64,000 nt of DNA from Malachius bipustulatus (taxonomy: Eukaryota; Arthropoda; Insecta; Coleoptera; Melyridae). The notes beneath the pieces are model-generated. The model had not been told where the DNA came from. It searched no databases and worked only from the letters and a program-made list of their open reading frames with translations. This document shows, piece after piece, positions 10,895 through 21,887 of the stretch. The position numbers and the translations under genes were made by a program. Positions within the stretch are counted from its first letter, which is position 1. Every line of letters begins with the position of its first letter. Location of the stretch: positions 39,610,723 to 39,674,722 of the forward strand of contig OU342634.1 of assembly GCA_910589415.1 (NCBI GenBank), written 5' to 3'.

Positions 10895-11800
10895 TTAAAT
10901 GGCCCAAATATACAGCAATCTAGGGGGTTACAGTTTATTGGAAGTATGTGAGAGAAATGTCAGCAACACAATTCCGTTTTTGTCCATCAGAAAAACTGGA
11001 TTTTCTTCGTTGCAGGGTACATGGTTTCTAAAAACTCAAGCACTTTTACAAAGTTCTCTGTTGTCATCCATCCCGATTTATGCATTGAGCCAAGAGCTCC
11101 AAATAGAGTTTCAGACGTCATGCGGTTTTCGTCTAATCGCACACGAGGAAAAACTGCGTTGCAATTGGCGAATATTATCCCCACCTGCGTGACAAACTCC
11201 CCACGTTCCCAAGACGTGACTTGCCCCACTTGTTTGTTGTTTGTGTCCCTTCTTTTCGATAATTTTTTCCGTACGAGAAACTGTGGTCACTCCGGTTTTG
11301 TCGAAATTGTATATCTGGTTTGGTCGGAAGCTGTTCCTCTGCAATACAATTTGGAGTTTATCAAAAAATACGCTCACTTTGTGCCTGTTAAATTTATTCA
11401 TTCTTTCTAAGCTTTTCGTTTCCGGTGTTCGTATGGAAAGCATTGGTTGCCTTTTTTTTTCATAAAAGTTAAGAAGCAGTCTTGGGCAGCTTCTTCATTT
11501 TCTTCCCAAATAGGTTGCAGTCGTAAATCTTTTTTTTTGCGTATTGCTTTGCCAATTTTGTGTTGTTTTTGGAGTAAGCCCGTAAGACATACTTGAATAC
11601 TTTAAAGCGAGCGAATTTTTCATTGTAGATCATATTTGAGTTTGAGATCCAGTCGCTTGAGCTTCGCAGAACGTCTGCTGGCTTGGTATTTCTTTACAAA
11701 CTCTTGAACGGTCTAATTGACACTCAGGATCTGCTGTCTTGTATAAACTTTCGCGTACCGTAATTAAACACCAGATGCAATGCTGTCTTCTTGTGTCCTC
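10895..11800 (-). pseudogene. Degenerate pogo/Tigger-like DDE transposase
   Basis: Reading the minus strand from about 11700 leftward, pieces of one transposase appear in different frames. A pre-catalytic block ends in LSIRTPETKSLERMNKFN. Next comes IYNFDKTG, the first catalytic Asp with Glu replaced by Lys in the usual DET. A frame change near 11225 leads to GQVTSWERGEFVTQVGI and SGWMTTENFVKVLEF. A truncated second-Asp region (FLMDKNG) leads to LLTFLSHTSNKL, then PLD and IFGPFK near 10897-10930. The order and motifs are those of the pogo/jerky DDE_1 family. Several frameshifts and stop codons and a deletion between the second Asp and NG show that it is dead. The N-terminal DNA-binding region is not convincingly preserved. 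It is a different lineage from the element at 45218-47570. Confidence 0.8.
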
Positions 11801-11849
11801 GTGCTCAGACAAATATGTTACTGCGGTCGCCCCTGTTCACTATGATGAG

Positions 11850-12235
11850 GAATTTTAATATTATATGTGAATATTGTGATATACAGTCTTCTATTGGGGA
11901 ACTGGTGGCGATCGTAGCGCGTCGTGATTTCCTTTAGTTTTAGTTTGTCAATCTCTTTTTTTATGCTGTTTTGTTTACACAGTTCGGTTGGCTAATTCAG
12001 CTTATTAGGTTTTAGAGTCTAGGTTGTACGTAAACATGGGTATTTTTGTTTTGTTTATTTCGTTTTTTTTTTGCTTGATATTCATGCAACTTCACTTGTA
12101 TCCTTTATTATTGTTATTGTTATTATTGTTATTATTTTGGCTCTGTTCGTATGTGTACTATACTTTGGTATACCCTGTAAATGGATGTATCTGTTGGGTA
12201 ATACAGTTAAATAAATAAATAAATATTTTCAAGGC
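11850..12235 (+). repeat. LINE-like 3' tail with microsatellites
   Basis: The segment ends in TACCCTGTAAATGG, GTTGGGTAATACAG and a short (AAAT)n run at 12208-12225, a common layout for 3' ends of insect non-LTR retrotransposons. A TTATTG/TTATTA microsatellite lies at about 12105-12138. No reverse transcriptase is attached. Confidence 0.4.
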
Positions 12236-13703
12236 CATGTTCTGTAGCAAATACCACAACCGTGACTGTTTTACCCCATGTTGGGCTGCTGCAGCACGCC
12301 TGGGGGCATCCCAAGCGTCAAAAATTAGCAATCTTTATTTAATTATATGGTCGCCATTTTGAAATGACTCGAACAATATGCAATACCATATTACGCTTTA
12401 TGGATACCTACCTATCTTACTCCCAAAAAAAACGGCCTGAAATGGTGCCACAAGAACTTTTTTCAATTTTGAAGGGGAAGGGACACCTGTAATGTAACGA
12501 CACTTTGGGAAAAAATTTAACTACAACCGACAGTTCTCCAACAGTTCTACAAGATTTCAGAATTTCGTTCATTGATCTTGAAAAATGAAGCTACACCAGC
12601 GTTTTGAAAATCAAAGATATGATTTTTGGAGAAATGTGGTGGTCTGAACGCGGGATGTAACATTTCACAATTTCATCCCATGTATTGAATTCTTATAGTT
12701 CCTATAGAAAAATAACATAAAAAGTTTAATCTGTTGGAAAAAAGTGAATGAAACATCTTAAAATCGTTTAAACGTGATATTTGAGGAATAGTAGTGTTGC
12801 TTTTTGATGAAAATGTAGAAAACATGTGGCAGTTTAATCAAGAAAGTTTTCTCAGCGGTAATAAATTTATGCTATACTGTTGCATGAATAATTTCAAATG
12901 TGGAAGATCTTTCAACCATAGCTGTGTTTGTTTTTCTTTCTTCCCGGAGACACTGTGTTAGCGGAATTCCCAAGTTTACTTGAGAAAATCAGCTTTTCCG
13001 CACAATCCTTGAAACTTAAATACTGATTAAATATAAACGTGTATCACGCTCAAGTCGGGAAATTGACAACTAAAACGGGCTCGGAAAATACTCGTCCTTC
13101 CGGATAATATGGAATAAAGAGAAACATAAAATTTCAACGAGGTAGCCTGTCCTCTGTCGAGTAGAATACTTACTACAACCTCCATATTGCATTGCAAAAA
13201 TTACGACAGAAAATATGTTTGAAAATATTTGAAAACACCATAAAATTTAATGATTTTCTCCATGAAAGTTTGTCAAAATTAAGGATTTTAAACAATGCGG
13301 GCTTTTACAAATGGAGGGACATTCATATAACGGAAAGATTAATTGAGCATCAAAAATACAATGCAACATGATGTATGTAGGCAGGTATGTATGTTTACTA
13401 GATAATTTTGTGTTTAATTCTTTCTCGTGAAAGCTTCCATTTAATTTGAAGGATATTGACGATGTTTGGATATTGCAATGTTTGTTTATAATTTTTAATT
13501 TACCTTATCGTCACTACAAAACCAAACAATTTATTAAATCGAATTTAAATAGCGATTATACAGAGTGATTAACAGTCAATGGTACTTTAGACGTTTACAG
13601 AAAAGGAGACATGGAATTTTTTTTTAATCTTTCTAAAATATTTTTTGATTTTTGTCACTTCTGGTTATAACGGAAATTTTATCGAATGCCTAATATATAA
13701 TTA
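12236..13703. other. Gene-free stretch
   Basis: No coding region is recognised. A TTATACAGAGTG word at about 13557 resembles the ends of nearby foldback elements and may be the edge of an older element into which the 13704 foldback inserted. Confidence 0.45.
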
Positions 13704-14288
13704 TACAGGGTGTACCAACTCGATTTAGACAACGGTAAGGGTCGTGTAGGTCTCGTCAAGACGAAACGTTTTTTTATTTGAAGTTTTTGGATTTGAACCT
13801 TCGTTGCGGAAATATGGCCAACTTCCGGTTTTTAGTTTTTTGGCTCCAGTTTCGGCATTTTTAGGTTCTCGCCCAAACTAAAACTAGTTTTGGAAACTCC
13901 TTAGCTTCAGTTACAACTTTCATATTGAAGTCAAGGTTCTATCTCTGTTGGATTCAAAATGGCGACATGCCCAAGACTTTAAATTTTAAGTCTTTGAATC
14001 AATTCAAATTGAATAAAATTGAAAAATTAAGATTTTGAATCCAACAGAGATAGAACCTTGACTTCAATATGAAAGTTGTAACTGAAGCTAAGGAGTTTCC
14101 AAAACTAGTTTCAGTTTGGGCGAGAACCTAAAAATGCCGAAACTGGAGCCAAAAAACTAAAAACCGGAAGTCGGCCATATTTCCGCAACGAAGGTCCAAA
14201 TCCAAAAACTTCAAATAAAAAAACGTTTCGTCTTGACGAGACCTACACGGCCCTTACCGTTGTCTAAATCGAGCTGGTACACCCTGTA
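13704..14288. mobile_element. 585-bp foldback MITE, nearly perfect hairpin
   Basis: Left arm 13704-13960 and right arm 14032-14288 are each 257 bp and are reverse complements with about five differences, all transitions, and no indels. The 71-bp centre (13961-14031) is unpaired. Ends are TACAGGGTGTACC and its inverse, flanked on both sides by TA, consistent with a TA target duplication as in Tc1/mariner-type non-autonomous elements. There is no coding capacity. A transcript on either strand would form a dsRNA of about 250 bp, a possible endo-siRNA source; that role is inference. Confidence 0.88.
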
Positions 14289-17200
14289 TATTATTGCATT
14301 TTCAAATTGTCTAAAAAAAATTTAAGAACAATGGTTTTTATAGTACTTAGTTGGAATTTAAAACTAGTAGTTTATGAGTTATAAACAAATGAAAATGAAA
14401 ATCGCCATTTTCCATTTCCCAAACAGCTCACATTGAAAATGGCTATATAGAGATTGGAAAACGGCTTACATATACTTATCACTTTACATGCGGTGTACTA
14501 TTCTACGAATTAAATATTTATACAGGTTGGTCAATCTGTATAAACGTTTCAACTACATAAGCTTTGTGTTGAAAAATTGCGACTTTCACTTGTTTTAAAC
14601 TCTCAAACTACTCATTTCACACTCAACGATAAAAACCATCCATATTAAGTAAAAATTTCTAGACAAATTGTAAATGCGAAACTGTCCTAAAATAGCAAAT
14701 TTTTATCTATTTCCGGTATAAGAGACAGGTTCGGAATTTTGGAAATATTTTCACCAGAAAATTACCAGACCTTAAAAAAACACCCAGTATTATATTAAAC
14801 ATAAATACTTGTTTCTTTCTTTCTAATTCTTGTCGTTTTTGTTCAAATATTTCTAGTAAATTAGGAAAAATTTTGATACGGTATTGCAAAATATTCCTAC
14901 GACACAATATTATTGGTATAATATTAAGTACATAACATCAAACACATTCTTTCGCAATTTCGGTACTAAATTAGGTAAAATTAGCCCATGTCAAATATTT
15001 AAATTTTCCGAGACTCAAGTTAATTAAAAGAAGGATTTTTCCCCAAGGAGCACTAATTAATTTCCGTTACAAAGACAAGAGGCTGGATTCACGGTCACGT
15101 TTCCCAAGTTGCCTCGGAGTTTGGAGGCCTGCAGCCTTTCTTCCGTCAAAAACGACCTATGTCTATTATTTAGAATGTAAAAATGATTTGGTCGGTGCAG
15201 AATTAATACAGAAATGAGATTTCTCACCTTATTTGGAGGAACTTATTTTTTATTTATTGACACGAATTAAGTGAGACATGAATTTTTTTTCTTATTACGA
15301 GTACGTTATTAGTGTCTGTTCCGTGAACAACTTTATGAAACGAAGTTTTATTCAGAAAACGATTCGCTTATGGAGTGTTTTTTTTTTCATTCTTTTGGGC
15401 TCTATTAAAAATGCATTACAGAAAAATGTAATTACCTACGTAATTCTCTACAGGTTTACAACCGGTCTTTCAGGGCTTTCATGATGGGTTTCATTAAATT
15501 TATGGTGCATATGCATAAAGCATATTATGGTAATTTTCTTGGTATGATTGCCTCTTATAAAGAAATTATTTTTCAATTTCGTTTCCTGTTTCCTGCCAAT
15601 TTGAATGTGAGATGATTTTTTTTTGAAAAGGAAAAAATCTTTTGAGCTACCAAGCTACATTTATAAAGGAATAGAGCTATAAGAAGTAAGCGTTAATCAT
15701 CATTGTCAATCGATAATCTATTTTTAAGTGAAGTTATCTAATTATAATTTTAAATTATGCCACAACAACAGTAGTAATTAAAATTGTCATGGCCTATTAT
15801 TGTTTTGTAGACAAGACGATCAATTATTGTCACTCTGTAGTTCAGAACAGTAAAAGAAAATCAACATTTTAGCTTGTAAATATGATTACAAAAAAAAGAT
15901 ATTTGTACAGTATGGGTTATTGGCAGTATACCTGTATTAGTAGTTTTGAAGTTGTTTTACATGAGGCTTTCACAAGCCTTTAAGAGCTATCCATCTGACA
16001 TTTAAAAAATTTTCAAAGTCAACTAAATAGATCCCAGAGTTTTAATAGAGCCAACTTTTGTTTTTCTTATGGTCGCCATATTGTTTTTTTTCATGTCATT
16101 GGGTATTAAAAAAATCAAGGAAACCAACATTCACATCAAAAAAATTCTTGAAAATTATATTCTTCTTTTTTCGAAAAAAAGATAGAGAAAGTAAAAAGAT
16201 GGAGGAAAGACAGTTCCTAGATAGAGGAAAGACAGGAAAGACAGCATTTAAACACCCTGATCTCTGTTAAAAGATTTTGTAGATTTTTTTATAAATATTT
16301 CAGCTTTATCTACAAGTGCTTATTTATGGTACTTATCACTGAATCGCCTTATTGTAATTTTGGAAAACTCCATAGTTTTATAATTAATTCCAGAATATAT
16401 TTACGTGATCCAGAAATTGGCACTTTGTGTCTTGAACTTAGTCTCCCGGTAATATCAATTCAAGGCAAGGCAAATTCAACTAAAACTTCTTGAATATTTT
16501 GCAGTGTTTCCTAATTAACAATATCTTATGAGTGCGAGCTTATCTACATTCAGGGCACGAATTAGAACAGAGTTCTTCTCCTCCATATGGCTAATTAAGT
16601 AACGTGAAACCACCCGAAATTACTTTCACGAGAAAAGCTCAAGACTATTTTATGATATTATGTTAAAACTTTGGAGTAGGGAGTAGACAATAATTCAGAA
16701 ACAAAACGTTCTTGTTATGATCACAACGACTAGTTTCATTATTACAACCTAAACGCAAGTATTCAAATTTACTTCACGTTTAATGGTGCGCGGATATATC
16801 CCCAAATCGATGTTAATGCCAAGATTGATGTTGGGGCAGATGTTATAAATATTTTATGCTTCTTATTTATTCACATCTTTAGGGTGTTCATCTTATAAAG
16901 TTTCCAAGGAAAGTTTCGAACTTGAAAACAACTCTTGATGTATTTACTTCCAGTTTATATAACTAATCGAAGTCCGTTTTACAAACAAACTAACCGTGAG
17001 TTTAGAAAACCGATGTTTCGGCGATACTTGATCTCAGCGAGAGTTGTACCGATTTTTTTAGACCTCTTGAAATCAATCCTGTTGGGCAAAAAACACCAGC
17101 CCATAATTATTTTAAGTACCTTATAAAACTCTGTGGATTTATTGAATTCCAGAGACGATATCAGAATTTATTGCGATATTCCTGAACTTTATTACATTGT

Positions 17201-18249
17201 AAAAAATCTCCAGAACAAGAGAGATGGAGATTTCTCATTTTATATTTCTTAATTACCCTCACTAAATAGAGTTATTTGATTCGCTCCGTTTGATTGCTTC
17301 TTTCTCGATGGAAGCTGGAGTTATTATTATTCAAAAAGTATTGTAGCCAATTATGAAAGGGAAGATGTAAAATTCCTATAAAACTTTAAAAAGATCTTAA
17401 CGAAAACTCAAAAGATATTTAGTTCGCTCGGTTCTATTGTTTCAAACTTGATGCCCACATTCAAGTGATTAATTCAAAAAACAAAGAACGATTTAATTGT
17501 AAAATTTTAAAAGGCTATTAAGGTATTTAATAAACGGGAGGTATTAAAGTAAGTGCGTATCATTTGCAGCATAATGGGGCGGGCAACAAGACAAATTACG
17601 GCCACAAGCTGCTGGCCGTGATCGATTCGACATGGAAGAATTGAAAATTTCCTCAGAATAAGAATTGGACTATAGGGATTTTACTTGGGGTAGTGTAGTT
17701 CTCCACTCTCTTATATTAAATACAACATTTTATGGGCAGGCAATAAAATGTCTCCTAGGACAAGTAGTTTAAGTAAAAATAATACACAATTTATACCACA
17801 AGCACTAATAAGATGAATTTCGAAAGTAGGATAGTAAATCTGAACTTTAATTATTATCATTGACCACTTGGGTAATCATCATTTTTGAAGAGTACACCCG
17901 AAATAGCTCAATTGATGATTTGGTCCAAGAGCTAATGGCAAAAAAGCGCAAGAGTTTTGGATAAATTGATACTTCAGATCGGACTGTATTTTGGCCATCG
18001 ACAGACACTGCCCAGTCAGTGGTGTTGTACCATAAGGTAGGGGAAATTCATTGGTAGTTGTTTTCGTCAACTCATAAAAGATGAATTTGAAAGAATTTTT
18101 CTGCAGGGTTGCTAAAAATTGCTGAAGTGCTCAATTCAGTTTCCTTTGCTAATGATTCTATCACCTACGAGTATAGTTACACTCGTGAACAGCCTCTGTT
18201 TTCTTATTTTTTCTATTTCATCCCACATCGCCTAGGGAATTATTAGGCT
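14289..18249. other. Gene-free stretch
   Basis: About 4 kb of AT-rich DNA with only short frames. The longest ones, for example near 15278, 16058 and 16935, show no family motif and are rich in codons expected from AT-rich noise. Poly-purine text near 16185-16245 (AGGAAAGACAG repeated) is low-complexity. Confidence 0.5.
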
Positions 18250-18590
18250 TGAAAAAAAAATCCATCGGGATCAGAAACATACCAAAACTGACTAAAGAGT
18301 TATCAATAGTTCCTTTCTGGCCGGTGTGTTCCCGAACAACTAAAGACAGTCCTAAACGGAAAAGGGTAAAGGGCGGTAAGGGGTTATAATACACCCCAAG
18401 CAACTAGGCCTTTTCCAAAACCCATCAATCCCATTGACCACCACCATCCCAATAGCTCTTTTTTTCATAAACATTCCAGACTGAATCTGAAAAATAGTGA
18501 AGGCTGAGCCAGATTCGAACTCACGATCTTGGGCTTCATGCAAGCGGTCTTCACCACTGCACCACGGTGTCACTCTGGACAGCCCTAATT
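18250..18590 (-). mobile_element. tRNA-derived SINE
   Basis: On the minus strand the right edge begins with a tRNA-like head. An A-box-like TGGTGCAGTGGTGAAG (18549-18564) is followed by a B-box-like GAGTTCGAATCTGG (about 18509-18522), with an anticodon-loop-like CTTGCATGA between them. These are the internal RNA polymerase III promoter parts of a tRNA gene. The sequence continues leftward about 250 bp into a non-tRNA body, so it is not a functional tRNA but a SINE. The left boundary (near a run of A at 18253) and a target duplication are not secure. A 73-codon minus-strand frame here is incidental. Confidence 0.65.
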
Positions 18591-18904
18591 AAATTAATTT
18601 TCAAAAAAGGTTTATGTCAAAAAATACAAACTAATTTTGATTTTTTTGAACTAGGGCAAGACTTCTGTGACGCTCCCAGCATGGGTTCTTGAGAAACAGA
18701 TCTACCCAGAGGGCTCTAATTCTTCTTACTTGAATTAACTCAATACAAATGATGACTTCCACATGGTGGAATTACTTTTTCACTTTTCCAAGCCTTTCCA
18801 TAGCGTGTGCCACGAATGCCTGCTTTTGAAAATGGAAAGTATGTATTAAAATGGAACGTCCCTTTCTTGGTTTACTAGCTCCAGCTACTGATAAGCAAGA
18901 ACCC

Positions 18905-19010
18905 AGACGGTGGAGTGGGCTGCATGGGTCTGATGGTGGAGTGATGGGATAACTTTTTGCCCCGGCTTACTCTAGAGTACCCCGGGACTATGTTCTCGGG
19001 GCTATGTCAC
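18905..19010 (+). repeat. Diverged repeat, copy 1
   Basis: Shares with 19405-19515 the ordered words GGTGGAG, CTGCATGGGT, TGATGG, GAGT, GGGA, TTTTGC, GAGTACCCC and GGACT-TGTTCTC. The pair is moderately diverged with small indels. TGATGGTNGAGTG could be a decayed A box, but no B box is visible, so the class is unknown. Confidence 0.5.
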
Positions 19011-19333
19011 ATTGTTTTCCTTTTTTCCTATTTTATATCCCCAATGAAACTATTTAGATGATACAACTATCCTCGCCAGGATAAAAACCTCTTTCAAAAA
19101 TGATATCATCAGTTCAAGATCCACCAAGTCAGCGTCTGTATGGCTCACGGCTAATAGACTAAAACTCATCTTAGCAAAAAATGAGGTGATTAATTTTCAA
19201 TCTTACACAGATCACGTCTTCCTCCATTACCTTCTACCTCTACTCTACTAGTCACGAACTTTTGCGGATCAAAATCTGAATTTTTTTAACATTATGGACA
19301 TTTTTTAGTCAAATTTTATATGACTTGGTTGTC

Positions 19334-19359
19334 GGGGGGGGGGGGGGGGGGGGAGGGGG
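19334..19359 (+). repeat. Run of 20 G followed by A and 5 G
   Basis: Twenty consecutive G at 19334-19353, then A and five more G. Such a run is exceptional in this AT-rich DNA and could form G-quadruplex structures. Its exact length is prone to sequencing and assembly error. Confidence 0.9.
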
Positions 19360-19404
19360 ATCTAAAAGGTCATCTCGTAGAGTTTTTCATTTTTTTCGTT
19401 TCAC

Positions 19405-19515
19405 TCATCCAGGTGCGGTGGAGCGGACCACAAACTGCATGGGTATGATGGTTGAGTGGTGGGACACTTTTGCTCCGATCTCCCTCGAGTACCCCAGGAC
19501 TGTGTTCTCATGCTT
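19405..19515 (+). repeat. Diverged repeat, copy 2
   Basis: Second copy of the repeat at 18905-19010, in the same orientation about 500 bp downstream. The two copies flank the poly-G run, and may be parts of one older duplicated segment. Confidence 0.5.
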
Positions 19516-19849
19516 AGTTTAATCTATTCACACTTCCAGATTACCAATTGGAACCATATTATACTCTGGATATTTATCTTCGTTTAGGACTAGATAAAGA
19601 ACTAGAGGTAGTGTGGGGGGTGCCATGAGATAAAAATATTAACTAGCGGGACCAACTGTGTGAGTGGTGAGCAGAAAGGAGATAAAGTTAGCAAATTAGG
19701 AATAGGTCATTTTTCTCTGACACTAACGTGATTCTCCCTCCCCACTTGAAGAGAAACGGAAAGGGAGGCCAGTTGACTTTTTAATATTGAATTAATTTTG
19801 ATTTCGTGTATGAAAGTAATGGCTTTACATAATTTCTTCCCACGCTTTT

Positions 19850-20050
19850 CTCTTCCAAATCGCGTCGTAGGTCACGCACTCACGCGTCCCTCACTGGACT
19901 AATGAGAAAGCCCCATTGTCACGCCACTTCCACGTCGTTCTCATCGACTTCCCCGTAGACGCTTTTAATGCGTGCGACGCACCTTTCAGGTGATGCTTTC
20001 TGTCACGGTCAAAAGGTCCGTGAATTTACACGCGATACTTTTAAGAGAAA
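19850..20050. promoter_or_regulatory. CpG-rich segment, possible regulatory DNA
   Basis: This short stretch has many CpG dinucleotides and E-box-like CACGTC and CACCTTTCAGGTG words in an otherwise AT-rich, CpG-poor setting. No coding frame explains the composition. Assignment as an enhancer or promoter is a guess from composition only. Confidence 0.2.
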
Positions 20051-21488
20051 GGTCGCTAGGAATTTTAGCTCGAGATAACAGTTTTTTAATTGAGATCTGC
20101 GTAAATAATCTTTAACGCCGTAAACCAAGAAATAGAATCGTGGAGAACTCGGATCGAGATACAGAAAACAAGGAGTAATTGAGTTCCAAGAGGCGGTAAG
20201 TGAACTTTTTCATCCGAGGTGGATGTTAAAATGAATTAAATTTGTGGTATATTTTTCCATTTTACTGTATTTCACAATGAGTACTTTCTTGATGGCACAT
20301 AATTAATTTTTCCAGGAAGTTACAAATGAAGTTACACATCTAACAGTTTAAAGATAATAGACTGCCTCAGTCACATAAATTTAACGAAAAATAAGTCGCG
20401 GCGAGTAAGTTTTCTTCAATTTAAGTCGCTCCAAGTAAACGTCAGTTGATATTCCCTCTATTTAATACCGAATCTGAGGTGTATTTAACGGCAAGAAGCC
20501 GAATTTTCCCGGGAAGAGAGCTGCTAAAATTCTCTGATTAATGTTTACTTCTCGATTAACTTCGTCTTGGATAATAAATCTCAAGTTTTTTGACACATTA
20601 CGGCCCACGAAGTTCTCATACAGCCTTCGATGTAATGATCTTGCTCTTGAGAACGAGAGTACCCACCGTTTAGATAAGATCATTAGAAAAATGGAATTGC
20701 GTGAAAAAACCCCTTCCCAGGAATGAGTTTATCGAGATTATAAAGCTATCACTGTGATTGATTTTGATAGAGACGGGTAGAATACTTTTTACAAAACTTG
20801 TGGCTCTTTTATGCCCTAACTATTGCACCTGATATTTGTGATTGTTAGCAAAATATCATATTATTCCAGATCCCTGTATTTCAGGTTAGAAATTAAGACT
20901 TTTAAGAGCTATCAGTGTAAATAATAGGCTCCATTGTAAAATCGATTACGTCTCGGCTACTTAAAAATCACAAGAGAGAAAATGAAAAGGAAATTTCTTC
21001 TCAGATAATCAGTCGGGCGCGATGATAGTGCTTGAGATGTTAGACTAACAATAATAATACAACATCAATTTCGGTTTAATGAAATTCTATTAAACTTATT
21101 GGGTTTAGGATTAGGTTAGTATCTTGGAGACTCAAGATTTAGAAATTTATTTGGACAGCACTTCTGTAAAGTTACTAATCGACGTCTGGCAGTAACATCA
21201 TCTCCCTAGTCTAGGAATTTAATTAATCCTTTGTTTGTCTGTCTAGGAATGAGGATCGAACTACCTGTTTTTCGATATCTCCAAATCAAGGGCTCCGAAG
21301 TGTCTGGGCTATTGAACCCAGGTCTTCTGTCTGGTGGGTAAATTACGTCACCCAGAAGGTTCGATTGAAACGTTACTCACCTGAAACAAATAGAAAGCAT
21401 AAATATTTTTTTTAATATAAATATACACTAAAATCAGAAAAGTACCTATATTATGCCGTTTTGCCTATAATGATAATAAAACAAGCAT
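20051..21488. other. Gene-free stretch
   Basis: No gene is seen. Near 21296-21330 the minus strand reads CTGGGTTCAATAGCCC, loosely like a tRNA B box, but no A box accompanies it. Confidence 0.45.
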
Positions 21489-21887
21489 GTGAGTCTGGCA
21501 AGGCCTTCGTGGCAAGGCTAGACGTGTATTTTCTATGAAAATATAGTATAATCTATCATATGACAAATTTTCAAACCCGGCAAAATATGAGCAAAAATTT
21601 CCATTTTGAAGATGCCGTCAGACTCATTTGCCAATTTTGTAAATCAGTCAGACTCACTTTTAATTACAGTTTATGATTACCTATAACAATTTAAATGCTA
21701 AATTTCAATCCTGGAAAAATAGGGGTCACGGATGCGCAAAATTTTTGAATCCGCTAATTTTCAGCCAGACTCACTTTCCGCTACCTGAGATGAGCCAGAC
21801 TGCTATTTTCATTATAAAATATTAATCACTGGGAACATAAATGGACATTTATTGTTTTAATCCATCCAAAAATTTTAGCCAGACTCA
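21489..21887. repeat. Cluster of CAGACTCA words
   Basis: GTCAGACTCA occurs at 21617 and 21647, AGCCAGACTCA at 21763 and 21877, AGCCAGACTGC at 21793, and the inverse GTGAGTCTGGC at 21489. Two pairs are separated by exactly 30 bp. No longer repeat unit surrounds the words, so they look like separate short sites rather than a tandem satellite. Confidence 0.6.

Noticed and set aside
12105..12225. CRISPR-like or satellite array
   Set aside because: These are simple TTATTG and AAAT microsatellites without spacers.
18509..18573. Functional tRNA-Ala gene
   Set aside because: The A and B boxes look right, but the acceptor and other stems do not pair as a cloverleaf and the sequence continues into a non-tRNA body, so a SINE fits better.
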